From: Photobacterium sp. DA100
Lineage (GTDB): Bacteria > Pseudomonadota > Gammaproteobacteria > Enterobacterales > Vibrionaceae
Length of the DNA: 64,000 bases
Direction: 5' to 3'
Assembly (NCBI RefSeq): GCF_029223585.1
Contig: NZ_CP119424.1
Location: forward strand, 62,001 to 126,000
Shown here piece after piece: positions 18,901 through 27,453 of the stretch (its first letter is position 1; every line of letters begins with the position of its first letter). The translations under genes and the position numbers were made by a program. The notes under the pieces were generated by a model. The model was not told where the DNA came from. It was given only the letters and a program-made list of their open reading frames with translations, and did not search any database.

Positions 18901-19245
18901 TTAGCTATTGGCTAATAACTCCGCCAGAGAGGAAGCCTGTGCCGTGAGCTTATTGTCTTGGTATAGGTAACTGGTTGTGGTTTGAGTGCCATCGGTAAAT
19001 CGCTTGGTAATTTGGTAGGGGGTTCCTTTGGCTAGATACCAAAGAAAGTGCTCGGTTGCTTCATCGAAGGTTTTATCTGCTACGGCTGTGGGAGTGTGAA
19101 AGTCAAATTGGGTCAAGGCGATGGTATGGTTACTGTCGATACGATGCTTTTCAACATGTTTAAAGCCAAACTCATGGGCTACCGGGGCAACACCTCCGGG
19201 TAGCATGTGGGCAGGAATGACTATTCGTGCTTGGCAAAGGGCCAT
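18901..19245 (-). CDS. Small protein of unknown function
   Basis: A 114-residue soluble protein that I do not recognise. AAGGAG at an ideal distance before the ATG and a clean divergent promoter gap (120 bp) to the dioxygenase make it a real gene. No signal peptide or membrane segment; His, Phe and Thr are frequent in the middle (FGFKHVEKHRIDSNH). Because it shares a promoter region with the dioxygenase gene, the two may be co-regulated. Confidence 0.7.
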   Translation of the reverse strand: MALCQARIVIPAHMLPGGVAPVAHEFGFKHVEKHRIDSNHTIALTQFDFHTPTAVADKTFDEATEHFLWYLAKGTPYQITKRFTDGTQTTTSYLYQDNKLTAQASSLAELLANS

Positions 19246-19365
19246 TATATCTCCTTATGATTTATTATGATCTTGGCACATGCCGACCAGAATAGACAGT
19301 GCCCGAGCACGCAAATTCCTGATGGACTGCCACACTGTAAGTAAGTTCGCGAAAGGAGATAAGCA

Positions 19366-19941
19366 ATGAAGCGAAGGGACTTTTTGGCATTGTGGTCGAT
19401 GTTGTTTGTAGCTCCGGGTTGGGCTAGGCAGCCTTTTCTTGTTACCCCGTCGCAGGCCGAGGGGCCGTTTTATCCGGTAAAGCCGATCCCACCGAGAGCG
19501 AATTTGATTTTGCACCAGCAAGGCCTTACTGGAGAACCTATTGAGTTATCAGGGCGGGTGATGGATGAGTGGGGGCAACCACTTTCTGGTATCAGAGTCG
19601 AGATTTGGCAATGTGATGGCGAAGGTGTCTATGATCATCCTCAGCAGCCCAATCATCAGGCGTTTGATAGTCATTTTGCGGGCTGCGGTGCTGTTGTTAC
19701 CCAGAACGATGGTATGTATCGTTTTCGAACGATTCGTCCTGTGCCTTACACCCGTCGCCCTCCGCACATCCATGTCAAACTATGGCGTGGGGCTGTTGAA
19801 CTGCTTACCACTCAGCTTTACCTTGAGGGCCAAACCGGTAATGAGTGGTGGGGGGGCCGGGAGCGCCAATACTTGCAGTTTAAGTTGGTAGAGCGGCAAG
19901 ATGTGGAAGTCGGTGAGTTTAATTTTGTTGTGATTGCTTAA
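19366..19941 (+). CDS. Exported intradiol ring-cleavage dioxygenase-like protein
   Basis: A 191-residue protein of the intradiol dioxygenase family (protocatechuate 3,4-dioxygenase beta-like), non-heme Fe(III) enzymes that open catechol rings. The expected ligands are Tyr89 (GVYDHP), Tyr128 (VPYTRRPP) and His134/His136 (HIHVK). The N-terminus MKRRDFLALWSMLFVAPGWA is a twin-arginine-type signal, so it is probably folded with iron and exported to the periplasm. AAAGGAG precedes the ATG. No other aromatic-catabolism gene is nearby, so the substrate and role are unclear. Confidence 0.88.
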   Translation: MKRRDFLALWSMLFVAPGWARQPFLVTPSQAEGPFYPVKPIPPRANLILHQQGLTGEPIELSGRVMDEWGQPLSGIRVEIWQCDGEGVYDHPQQPNHQAFDSHFAGCGAVVTQNDGMYRFRTIRPVPYTRRPPHIHVKLWRGAVELLTTQLYLEGQTGNEWWGGRERQYLQFKLVERQDVEVGEFNFVVIA

Positions 19942-19999
19942 AAATACCCAAAAAAGCGCGAATATTGGTGTAATTTAAAGCGGTCGAGCTTTTAAGGTA

Positions 20000-20028
20000 T
20001 TTACTTCATTCTCAGAGCTTTATATTAT
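20000..20028 (+). promoter_or_regulatory. Promoter of tRNA module 2
   Basis: TTTACT and TATTAT with 17-bp spacing. From AGCTTTATATTATACGCCGC onward it is identical to module 1. Confidence 0.78.
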
Positions 20029-20041
20029 ACGCCGCACTTAC

Positions 20042-20132
20042 GGAGAGATGGCTGAGTGGTTGAAAGCACCGGTCTTGAAAACCGGCATACGTTAATAGCG
20101 TATCTAGGGTTCAAATCCCTATCTCTCCGCCA
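20042..20132 (+). tRNA. tRNA-Ser(UGA), copy 2
   Basis: Identical in all 91 bases to the copy at 17184-17274, with encoded CCA. Confidence 0.98.
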
Positions 20133-20171
20133 CATTTTAATAGTCAGTAGCAATACTGGTTATTTGACCTT

Positions 20172-20222
20172 CTGGGTAAGCAGGGTTCAAATCCTCCATA
20201 CCCAGAGCGTCTCCACCACATT
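20172..20222 (+). repeat. Degenerate tRNA 3'-end fragment
   Basis: The fragment holds GGGTAAGCAGGGTTCAAATC, then CTCCATACCC and CTCCACCACATTC. It resembles a T arm and CCA end followed by the spacer seen after tRNA-Ser. No 5' half exists. A related fragment lies at 44158-44209. Confidence 0.6.
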
Positions 20223-20260
20223 CTAGAAGTTGGGCTTTAAGCCGAGTTTCACACAGAATT

Positions 20261-20337
20261 GGAGCGGTAGTTCAGTTGGTTAGAATACCGGCCTGTCACG
20301 CCGGGGGTCGCGGGTTCGAGTCCCGTCCGCTCCGCCA
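20261..20337 (+). tRNA. tRNA-Asp(GUC), copy 2
   Basis: Identical to the copy at 17316-17392: anticodon GTC, encoded CCA, same upstream AGAATT. Confidence 0.98.
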
Positions 20338-20346
20338 CTACACTGA

Positions 20347-20508
20347 AGCCCTTGTCGAAAGACGAGGGCTTTTTTGTATCTAACGCTCCCGAAAGTGCTG
20401 CGCACTTTTGTCTGCGGAACTAGGCGTCCCCACCGGGGTGCCGGACCATCAAGTCCGTCCGCTCCGCCACTACACTGAAGCCCTTGTCGAAAGACGAGGG
20501 CTTTTTTG
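20347..20508 (+). repeat. Two terminators with a decayed tRNA-Asp tail between them
   Basis: The terminator AAGCCCTTGTC-GAAA-GACGAGGGCTT is present at 20347-20370 and again at 20479-20502, both with T runs. Between them, CAAGTCCGTCCGCTCCGCCA (20450-20469) is a copy of the tRNA-Asp acceptor end. As in module 1 this is a duplication whose second tRNA has decayed. The second terminator also faces the end of soxR. Confidence 0.72.
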
Positions 20509-20518
20509 TGACTCAAGA

Positions 20519-20965
20519 TTATGGTTGGTTATCTGAGTCAGTGCTCACCAGCCTTGCACCTGGCTCATAGATGCCCTTGGTGTCTTCTGGGTTGTAAAGC
20601 TCACAGGTGCCAAGTGACAGGCAGCCACAGTTGATACAGCTACTAAGCTTCGATTGCAGGCTTTTTAGTGCCTGAATTCGCTCCTCGAGCGTTTTATTCC
20701 AGTCTCGCGCGAGCCTTTCCCATTCTTCCTGCTTAGGCGCTCTATGCTTGGGCAGATCTGATAGGGCCTCAGAGATCTCTTGCAGTGAAAGCCCGATATT
20801 CTGCGCGGCTTTGATCACCGCGATCCGGCGCAAGATTTGCCGATCATATAGCCTGCGGTTTGCGTGATCCCGAGAACTCACAATCAAGCCTTTCTCTTCG
20901 TAGAAATGCAGGGTAGAAACATTAATACCAGAGCGTTTTGCTACCTGGCCGACGGTCATGCTCAT
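20519..20965 (-). CDS. soxR: Redox-sensing regulator SoxR
   Basis: A 148-residue MerR-family activator. The N-terminal winged helix reads MTVGQVAKRSGINVSTLHFYEEKGL. The C-terminal [2Fe-2S] site is complete: Cys110, Cys113, Cys115 and Cys121 in CINCGCLSLGTC. Oxidation by redox-cycling compounds switches it on in the family. GGAG is 8 nt before the ATG. It is divergent from a flavin reductase gene whose promoter carries a SoxR box (21061-21078). No soxS gene is present. Confidence 0.95.
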   Translation of the reverse strand: MSMTVGQVAKRSGINVSTLHFYEEKGLIVSSRDHANRRLYDRQILRRIAVIKAAQNIGLSLQEISEALSDLPKHRAPKQEEWERLARDWNKTLEERIQALKSLQSKLSSCINCGCLSLGTCELYNPEDTKGIYEPGARLVSTDSDNQP

Positions 20966-21056
20966 GTTAATTTCTCCGCCTCATGCTGTTGCAGAGACAC
21001 TAGCTAAGTTGAATTAGGGGCTGTCCCATTATTTTTTATTTAGCCACAAAAAAAGC

Positions 21057-21087
21057 TTTACCTCAACCTAACTTGAGGTTTTATCAT
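21057..21087 (+). promoter_or_regulatory. SoxR-dependent promoter with 19-bp spacer
   Basis: The palindrome CCTCAACCTAACTTGAGG (21061-21078) differs from the SoxR consensus only near the centre. It sits between TTTACC (-35, 21057-21062) and TATCAT (-10, 21082-21087), spaced 19 bp. This overlong spacing is the hallmark of MerR/SoxR-activated promoters. Confidence 0.85.
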
Positions 21088-21142
21088 CCTTTCCATACCA
21101 ATAAGCGACAGTAGTTAAGTGGTTAAATTTTAAGGGGTAATA

Positions 21143-21664
21143 ATGAAAGTTTTGGCAATTGGCGCAACAAACAGTACCACATCCATCAATAAACAACTCG
21201 CGACGTACGCTGCAGGCTTGGCCGAAGGTGCAGACGTTGAAGTGTTGGATTTGAATGATTTTGATATGCCTATTTACAGTGAGCAAAGAGAAAAATCATC
21301 GGGTATTCATGAACATGCCAAGCGCTTTTTCAGCAAGATTGGCGAAGCAGACGCTGTGGTGATTTCATTCGCTGAATACAATGGGTCATATACTGCGGCG
21401 TATAAGAATATTTTTGACTGGGCATCACGGATTAATATGAAAGTGTACCAGGGCAAACCCGTTATTATGCTTTCTACCTCACCAGGCCCGGGCGGTGCAA
21501 AATCGGTTTTGTCGGCGGCTTTGGAATCAGCGCCGTATTTTGACGCAGAAGTAAAAGGCTCATTATCTGTGCCAAGCTTCTATGACAATTTTGATGTTGA
21601 AAAAGGTGAGCTATCGAACATTGAGCTAGCTGAAGAACTTAAATCGGTCATGCGCAAAATTTAA
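21143..21664 (+). CDS. NAD(P)H-dependent FMN reductase family protein
   Basis: A 173-residue flavodoxin-like reductase that passes electrons from NAD(P)H through FMN to quinones, azo dyes or similar compounds. The N-terminal phosphate loop is GATNSTTSINKQLA; SFAEYNGSYTAAYKNIFDWASR and LSTSPGPGGAKS match the NADPH-FMN reductase (YieF/ChrR-like) family. AAGGGG precedes the ATG. The SoxR promoter 60-85 nt upstream suggests it defends against redox-cycling agents. Its real substrate is not known. Confidence 0.9.
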   Translation: MKVLAIGATNSTTSINKQLATYAAGLAEGADVEVLDLNDFDMPIYSEQREKSSGIHEHAKRFFSKIGEADAVVISFAEYNGSYTAAYKNIFDWASRINMKVYQGKPVIMLSTSPGPGGAKSVLSAALESAPYFDAEVKGSLSVPSFYDNFDVEKGELSNIELAEELKSVMRKI

Positions 21665-21670
21665 CTACCG

Positions 21671-21705
21671 ATATACCCAAGTAATTTCATGATGCTTGGG
21701 TATAT
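21671..21705. repeat. Dispersed palindromic repeat, copy 1
   Basis: ATATACCCAAG and CTTGGGTATAT form 11-bp arms around a 13-nt loop directly after the reductase stop codon. It is related to 50216-50263 and to partial copies at 34529 and 43197. It may also serve as a terminator hairpin, though the T tract is poor. Confidence 0.7.
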
Positions 21706-21768
21706 TTGAAATGCCTTAACTTTTCCGCTAGCCCTGCCAGTAATGGCGGGGCTTGATGATATTAAGTC

Positions 21769-22245
21769 TTAGGCTGCCTTGCTTGTTGTCAGCATAAAGA
21801 TACTGCGGCCGAGCAAGCGGGGAAGATCGTTTTCTTTTACCTCGGCTCCGAGCTTCTCTTCTATAAGGTCCTCAAGATCCCGCCATGCCTGCTTTGCGTA
21901 CTCAATAGCCACATGGTGCGAGGCATTATTGAGCAGTAACTGCATGACTGCATTAAATGTCGGGCGAGCCAGGGCTGACTCAAATGATGAACTGAAGGCG
22001 TCTCTGCTCGACAAATCGAGTTCATTCAGTACGGCATTGAAAATCCTGCCATCAAGCGCCGATAGAAAGTGCTCTTTTTTACCAAAGTGATTGAGAATAC
22101 CGCCACGCGAAATACCTGTCATGGTTTGTAAGCGGGTGTAGGTCATTTTTTCATAACCGACCTGAGGGTCTAGCAGGCACTGAATGACTGCATCCAAAAT
22201 TCGCTGGCGGGTTTTCAATGCTTCTTCTGGGGTTACTTTTGCCAT
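21769..22245 (-). CDS. TetR-family transcriptional regulator
   Basis: A 158-residue regulator with an N-terminal helix-turn-helix (TRQRILDAVIQCLL..MTYTRLQTMTGISRGGILNHFGKKEHFLSAL). The C-terminal ligand domain is short for the family, ending about 159 residues where 180-200 is common. I chose the ATG at 22243-22245, with AGGA upstream, over a TTG 3 nt earlier. Neighbours do not show its target. Confidence 0.85.
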   Translation of the reverse strand: MAKVTPEEALKTRQRILDAVIQCLLDPQVGYEKMTYTRLQTMTGISRGGILNHFGKKEHFLSALDGRIFNAVLNELDLSSRDAFSSSFESALARPTFNAVMQLLLNNASHHVAIEYAKQAWRDLEDLIEEKLGAEVKENDLPRLLGRSIFMLTTSKAA

Positions 22246-22442
22246 CAATGGGGTCCTACGTCGAAGTTAAACACCCAAAGGTGCTTGCAAGAAATGATGC
22301 GCTATTAATTTACGGTTTATTGTACTGTAAAGTTCGAGTGGGTATCAATGTCAAAATCTTAGAGAGTGCTTACCGCTGCTTGCAAAGGGTAGGTGATTGG
22401 CTGGTTTTACCCGATAAATGATTTTGGCGAAAAGAACAATAA

Positions 22443-22475
22443 AAAAGGCGCTAAGTGATTCACTTAGCGCCTTTT
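22443..22475. terminator. Terminator after tkt
   Basis: AAAAGGCGCTAAGTG and CACTTAGCGCCTTTT form a 15-bp stem with a 3-nt loop. On the minus strand a run of T follows. Confidence 0.88.
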
Positions 22476-22496
22476 ATTTACTTAATGTTGGCTAAC

Positions 22497-24488
22497 TTAG
22501 CTCAGCAATTCTTTAGCTGTCTCAACTGCGTTTTCAGTCGTGAAGCCGAACATCTTGAATAGTTCGCCTGCAGGTGCTGATTCGCCGAAGGTTGTCATAC
22601 CGATGATACGGCCGTCGAAACCAACGTACTTGTACCAGAAGTCGGCAATACCCGCTTCAATGGCAACACGAGCCGTGACGTCTGATGGCAGAACAGCTTC
22701 ACGGTATGCCGCGTCTTGCTTGTCGAATGCATCGGTAGATGGCATTGAAACAACGCGTACTTTCTTGCCTTCTGCGGTTAGCTGGGCAGCCGCTTCTACC
22801 GCTAGCTCCACTTCAGAGCCGGTGGCGATAAAGATAAGCTCTGGCTTGCCTTCACTGTCTTTCAGGATGTAGCCACCCTTAGCGATGTCAGCAACCTGTG
22901 CTTCGCTGCGCTCCTGCTGTGCTAGGTTCTGGCGCGAGAAGATCAGAGCTGTTGGACCGTCTTTGCGCTCGATAGCCAGTTTCCATGCTACGGCAGATTC
23001 AACCTGGTCACATGGACGCCATGTGCTCATGTTAGGAGTCAGGCGCAAAGATGCCATCTGCTCAACCGGCTGGTGAGTCGGGCCATCTTCACCCAGACCG
23101 ATAGAGTCGTGAGTGTAAACCTGAATGTTCTGCACTTTCATCAGTGCTGCCATACGCATTGCGTTACGCGCGTATTCCATGAACATTAGGAACGTTGCAC
23201 CGTATGGTACGAAACCACCGTGTAGCGCGATGCCGTTCATGATTGCAGTCATGCCGAACTCACGTACACCGTAGTGGATGTAGTTACCAGAGAAGTCGTT
23301 CGCTTCTAGCGACTTAGAACCAGACCACATAGTCAGGTTAGAAGGTGCCAGGTCAGCAGAGCCGCCCATGAACTCAGGTAGCATTTGGCCAAAGGCCTCT
23401 AGTGCGTTCTGAGAAGCTTTACGAGATGCGATGTTGGCTGGGTTCGCCTGAAGATCTGCGATGATAGCGTTCGCTTTCTCTTCCCACTGCGTAGGTAGTT
23501 CACCGTTTACACGGCGCTTGAACTCAGCTGCTAGCTCTGGGTGAGCCGCTTCATAAGCTGCTAGTTTTTCGTTCCAAGCTGCTTCTTTCGCCGCGCCCGC
23601 TTCTTTGGCATCCCACTCAGCGTAAACGTCAGCAGGGATTTCGAATGGACCGTGGTTCCAGCCTAGGAATTCACGAGCCGCTGCGATTTCGTCGTGGCCC
23701 AGTGGTGCACCGTGACAGTCGTGAGAGCCAGACTTGTTAGGCGAGCCGAAACCGATGATAGTCTTGGTACAGATCAGTGTTGGACGCGGATCTGCTTTTG
23801 CTGCTTCGATTGCTGCATTGATTGCGTCTGCATCGTGACCGTCTACTGCTGGGATAACGTGCCAGCCGTAGGCTTCGAAACGCTTAGGCGTATCGTCAGA
23901 GAACCAACCTTCTACGTGACCGTCGATAGAGATGCCGTTGTCATCCCAGAACGCAATCAGTTTGCCAAGGCCTAGGGTACCCGCAAGCGAGCACGCTTCG
24001 TGAGAGATACCTTCCATCAGGCAGCCGTCGCCCATGAAAGCGTAAGTGTAGTGGTCAACGATATCGTGGCCGTCACGGTTGAACTGGGCTGCCATGGCTT
24101 TTTCTGCCATTGCCATACCCACCGCATTGGTGATGCCCTGGCCTAGTGGACCCGTTGTGGTTTCGATGCCCGGAGCGTAGCCGTACTCAGGGTGGCCCGG
24201 TGTTTTCGAGTGTAGTTGACGGAAGTTTTTCAGATCGTCAATTGATAGCTCGTAACCTGTTAGGTGAAGCAGCGAGTAAATCAGCATTGAACCGTGGCCG
24301 TTGGACAGCACGAAGCGGTCGCGGTCAGCCCACTCAGGGTTTTGCGGGTTGTGGTTCATGTGGTTGCGCCACAATACCTCGGCAATATCAGCCATACCCA
24401 TAGGTGCACCCGGGTGACCAGAGTTTGCCTGCTGTACACCGTCCATGCTCAGGGCACGGATTGCATTTGCCAACACTTTACGTTCCAT
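22497..24488 (-). CDS. tkt: Transketolase
   Basis: A complete 663-residue thiamine-diphosphate enzyme that moves two-carbon units in the non-oxidative pentose phosphate pathway. Seen in order: [33 protein letters not shown], the ThDP motif [21 protein letters not shown], the pyrimidine-domain [12 protein letters not shown] and [18 protein letters not shown] used the ATG at 24486-24488 ([11 protein letters not shown]), the family start; the frame upstream to 24587 reaches into tal. It lies 82 nt after tal on the same strand. A second transketolase starts at 63713. Confidence 0.97.
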   Translation of the reverse strand: MERKVLANAIRALSMDGVQQANSGHPGAPMGMADIAEVLWRNHMNHNPQNPEWADRDRFVLSNGHGSMLIYSLLHLTGYELSIDDLKNFRQLHSKTPGHPEYGYAPGIETTTGPLGQGITNAVGMAMAEKAMAAQFNRDGHDIVDHYTYAFMGDGCLMEGISHEACSLAGTLGLGKLIAFWDDNGISIDGHVEGWFSDDTPKRFEAYGWHVIPAVDGHDADAINAAIEAAKADPRPTLICTKTIIGFGSPNKSGSHDCHGAPLGHDEIAAAREFLGWNHGPFEIPADVYAEWDAKEAGAAKEAAWNEKLAAYEAAHPELAAEFKRRVNGELPTQWEEKANAIIADLQANPANIASRKASQNALEAFGQMLPEFMGGSADLAPSNLTMWSGSKSLEANDFSGNYIHYGVREFGMTAIMNGIALHGGFVPYGATFLMFMEYARNAMRMAALMKVQNIQVYTHDSIGLGEDGPTHQPVEQMASLRLTPNMSTWRPCDQVESAVAWKLAIERKDGPTALIFSRQNLAQQERSEAQVADIAKGGYILKDSEGKPELIFIATGSEVELAVEAAAQLTAEGKKVRVVSMPSTDAFDKQDAAYREAVLPSDVTARVAIEAGIADFWYKYVGFDGRIIGMTTFGESAPAGELFKMFGFTTENAVETAKELLS

Positions 24489-24528
24489 ATTTGTATCCAC
24501 TATGAAATTGTCTAAATCGAAAAAGGAA

Positions 24529-24551
24529 GAAAGCGGCAAATGGCCGCTTTC
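24529..24551 (-). promoter_or_regulatory. Hairpin between tal and tkt
   Basis: GAAAGCGGC and GCCGCTTTC pair around a 5-nt loop, followed on the minus strand by TTCCTTTTTC. It is probably a partial terminator or processing site setting the tal:tkt ratio. Confidence 0.55.
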
Positions 24552-24570
24552 TAAAATTATATCTGTAGGA

Positions 24571-25521
24571 TTACAGACGCTCTGCAATCATGGCTTCTAG
24601 TTTGCCCTGATCGATGGCGAAGTTACGGATACCTTCCGCTAGCTTTTCAACAGCCATTGCGTCTTGGTTGTGCTCCCATAGGAACTCTGCGTGCGTCATC
24701 GCCGCTGGGCGTTCTTTGATTTCTGTGGCAGGCGTTAGCTTCTGAACAACTTCGCCTTGCGCTTCTTCAAGTTCCTGAAGCAGCTGTGGGCTGATAGTTA
24801 GGCGGTCACATCCTGCAAGCTCAAGGATTTCACCTGTGTTGCGGAAGCTCGCACCCATTACCACTGTATTGTAATCGTGCTCTTTGTAGTAGGTGTAGAT
24901 CTTGCTTACAGATAGCACGCCTGGATCTTCAGCTGCTTCAAAGTCACGGCCTTCTTTGGCTTTGTACCAGTCCATGATGCGGCCAACGAATGGCGAAATC
25001 AGGTAAACACCGGCTTCGGCACAGGCACGTGCCTGAGCAAATGAGAACAGAAGTGTCAGGTTACAGTTGATGCCTTCTTTTTCCAGAACCTCAGCCGCGC
25101 GGATACCTTCCCAAGTAGAAGCAAGTTTGATCAGGATACGGTCATTTGGAATGCCTGCATCGTTGTACATTTTGATCAACTGGCGGGCTTTGGCAATGCT
25201 GCCTTCTGTGTCGTAAGAAAGGCGTGCATCTACTTCGGTAGAAATACGGCCAGGAACTACGTTCAGGATTTCTTTACCGATGTTTACAGCCAGCATGTCA
25301 CAGGTGTCTTGGATTTGTTGTTCTTTGTTGTCACTCTGTGCTTTGGCGTAAGCAATGGCTTGCTCGATTAGCGGGGCATATTCGGCAATTTGAGCCGCTT
25401 TCAGGATCAGGGATGGGTTGGTGGTCGCATCTTCCGGCTTGTACTTACTGATAGCTTCAATATCACCTGTATCAGCAACAACAGTAGTTAGCGCGCGCAG
25501 TTGTTCCAGTTTAGTACTCAT
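24571..25521 (-). CDS. tal: Transaldolase
   Basis: A 316-residue class I transaldolase from the ATG at 25519-25521 ([11 protein letters not shown]). The Schiff-base Lys lies in [56 protein letters not shown] and [13 protein letters not shown] match TalB. It transfers a three-carbon unit between sedoheptulose 7-phosphate and glyceraldehyde 3-phosphate. It forms an operon with tkt downstream. A paralog is encoded at 62748-63701. Confidence 0.97.
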   Translation of the reverse strand: MSTKLEQLRALTTVVADTGDIEAISKYKPEDATTNPSLILKAAQIAEYAPLIEQAIAYAKAQSDNKEQQIQDTCDMLAVNIGKEILNVVPGRISTEVDARLSYDTEGSIAKARQLIKMYNDAGIPNDRILIKLASTWEGIRAAEVLEKEGINCNLTLLFSFAQARACAEAGVYLISPFVGRIMDWYKAKEGRDFEAAEDPGVLSVSKIYTYYKEHDYNTVVMGASFRNTGEILELAGCDRLTISPQLLQELEEAQGEVVQKLTPATEIKERPAAMTHAEFLWEHNQDAMAVEKLAEGIRNFAIDQGKLEAMIAERL

Positions 25522-25990
25522 ATATTCCGACCTTATCCTCGTAGGGCATTGTTTCAATGCTAGCTAAAAAATCCTGCTGGCAAAGTTATAATTACGCTTT
25601 CTTAACCTTTCCGTATCAGACCAAAAACATGGCTAATGAGCGGATGGATCGCTTAAGAACAATTGATGCTTCGATAATTAGCGTTTTGGCATATTTTGTC
25701 AATCATAAAAGTGCTCAAACCGTGTTTTGATCTCAGTTTTATCCAGTTGCGGTGCTTGATGACCAATAATTCAGCTGTGCTCTCATCCTTGGAGGAATGG
25801 ATGGAATGCTTTTGTGGTGAGCATATGATCGCGAGATGGAACATATGTTCGGTGTGGGCGTAATATAAGCAGGGTGGAGGACCGGTGAGTTGTTGCTTAG
25901 CGGTGGATATCTCTGTGTTGGCGATTTACCGGCGGAAACGAACGGCCCCGGGAGTGGCGATACTCCCGGGGCCGACTGCGGTAGGAAGGG
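25522..25990. other. Gap between tal and the YfcC-type gene
   Basis: No gene is supported in these 469 bases. At 25943-25974 a 13-bp perfect GC-rich hairpin (CGGCCCCGGGAGT and ACTCCCGGGGCCG, 6-nt loop) probably ends the leftward YfcC-type transcript, although its T tract is weak. The tal promoter should lie near 25530-25620. Confidence 0.55.
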
Positions 25991-27403
25991 TTACATGGTG
26001 ACGCCGATGGAGAGGATGATGCAGTTTAGCGCAACAAAGAAGGCAACCAGCGGTGCGATAAATTTCAGCCAGGTCACATAAGGGATACGCGCAATTGCCA
26101 GACCGCCCATCAGTACACCGTAAGTTGGGGTTACAAACAAGACAGTACCAATTCCGCTCATAAACGCGGTAACGACTAATTCGCGGCCAGTGTTGGCAAA
26201 ATCACTCAATGGAGCCAGGATAGGCATACTCATCACTGCCAGGCCGGAGGTAGACGGTACAATGAACGACAGCAGCATTTCAATGCCGTAGACGGTGTTG
26301 ATAAACAGTACCGAGCTCTTGCCGGCAACAAGCCCTTCGGCATAGTTAAGAATGGTATCGGTGATATTGCCCGCTTCCATTACGACAACGATACCGCGTG
26401 CAACACCGACAATTAATGCAACCCCGATGAGATCGGCAGCGCCGGCGACAAATGAGTTAATCAGGTCATCTTCGCTCAGTCGGCCGACAATCCCGCACAG
26501 GATCCCCATGAAGATAAACAGGGTTGCCATCTCAGCCATCCACCAACCAAGGACGGATACACCGTATATCATGATAGCGAATGTCAGGATAAACAGTACC
26601 AGTACCGCTTGCTGCGGGCCGGTAAGCACCGGCAGGTTGCTGGTGGTGTCTTTGTTACCAAGAAAATGTTGCTCGTGATCATCGCGCAGGTGGGCAAGCA
26701 GCGATGACTCTGGATTGTTCTGAATCTTTTTGGCGTAGCGCATGACGTAGCCGATACCGACAACCAGAGCGATTGCCAGAATCGCGAAACGCAGCTCTAC
26801 ACCGCTGAGGAAGTCCACGCTGGCCGCGTTAGAGGCGATCACCGTACCAAACGGGTTGATAGTCGAGCCCAGGGTGCCGATCCCGGTACCCACGAAGATC
26901 ACGGCAACGGCCACCAGAGGGTCAAAGCGTGCTGTCATGAAAATGGGGATAAGCAGACCGTAAAATGCCAGTGATTCCTCTGCCATACCGTAGGAGGTAC
27001 CGCCGAGCGCGAACAGAACCATCAGGATCGGGATCATATAGATCTCTTTGCCTTTCAGGCGCACCATGATCCGCGCAATACCGGTATCAATTGCCCCGGT
27101 TTTGGTGACTATCCCTAAAAAGCCACCGACCATCAGGACAAAGAGGCTGACATCAATGGCCCCGATGACGCCGCTGATAGGATCATAGAAACCGGAAATG
27201 GGTGCCATTAGTGTGTCGAAAAAACCTTGCGGCGACGATTCAATGATTTGGAACGAGCCAGGTAAAGGGACTTCACGGCCGAGTTGTTCGTTCATCTCGC
27301 GGGTGTATTTCCCTGCTGGCAGTATGTAGGTCAGCATGGCAAAAAATGCTATCAAGAAGAATAGGATGGTAAATGTATTGGGAAACTTTTTAATTTTTAG
27401 CAT
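25991..27403 (-). CDS. yfcC: YfcC-family membrane transporter
   Basis: A 470-residue polytopic membrane protein of the YfcC family (C4-dicarboxylate/basic-amino-acid ion-transporter superfamily). It has an N-terminal membrane anchor followed by TYILPAGKYTR, typical of this group, then about eleven more hydrophobic segments with ALGGTSYGMAEESLAFY, GTGIGTLGSTINPFGT and FIVPSTSGLAVMSMPILAPLSDF. AAGGAAG precedes the ATG. It follows a racemase gene by 50 nt, so the pair is likely an operon; an ornithine- or other amino-acid-antiport role is inferred from this neighbour. Confidence 0.85.
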   Translation of the reverse strand: MLKIKKFPNTFTILFFLIAFFAMLTYILPAGKYTREMNEQLGREVPLPGSFQIIESSPQGFFDTLMAPISGFYDPISGVIGAIDVSLFVLMVGGFLGIVTKTGAIDTGIARIMVRLKGKEIYMIPILMVLFALGGTSYGMAEESLAFYGLLIPIFMTARFDPLVAVAVIFVGTGIGTLGSTINPFGTVIASNAASVDFLSGVELRFAILAIALVVGIGYVMRYAKKIQNNPESSLLAHLRDDHEQHFLGNKDTTSNLPVLTGPQQAVLVLFILTFAIMIYGVSVLGWWMAEMATLFIFMGILCGIVGRLSEDDLINSFVAGAADLIGVALIVGVARGIVVVMEAGNITDTILNYAEGLVAGKSSVLFINTVYGIEMLLSFIVPSTSGLAVMSMPILAPLSDFANTGRELVVTAFMSGIGTVLFVTPTYGVLMGGLAIARIPYVTWLKFIAPLVAFFVALNCIILSIGVTM

Positions 27404-27453
27404 GGTGCTTCCTTAGCAGGTTGTGGTTCGATCCTGCATTAGTTGGGTCGAAA

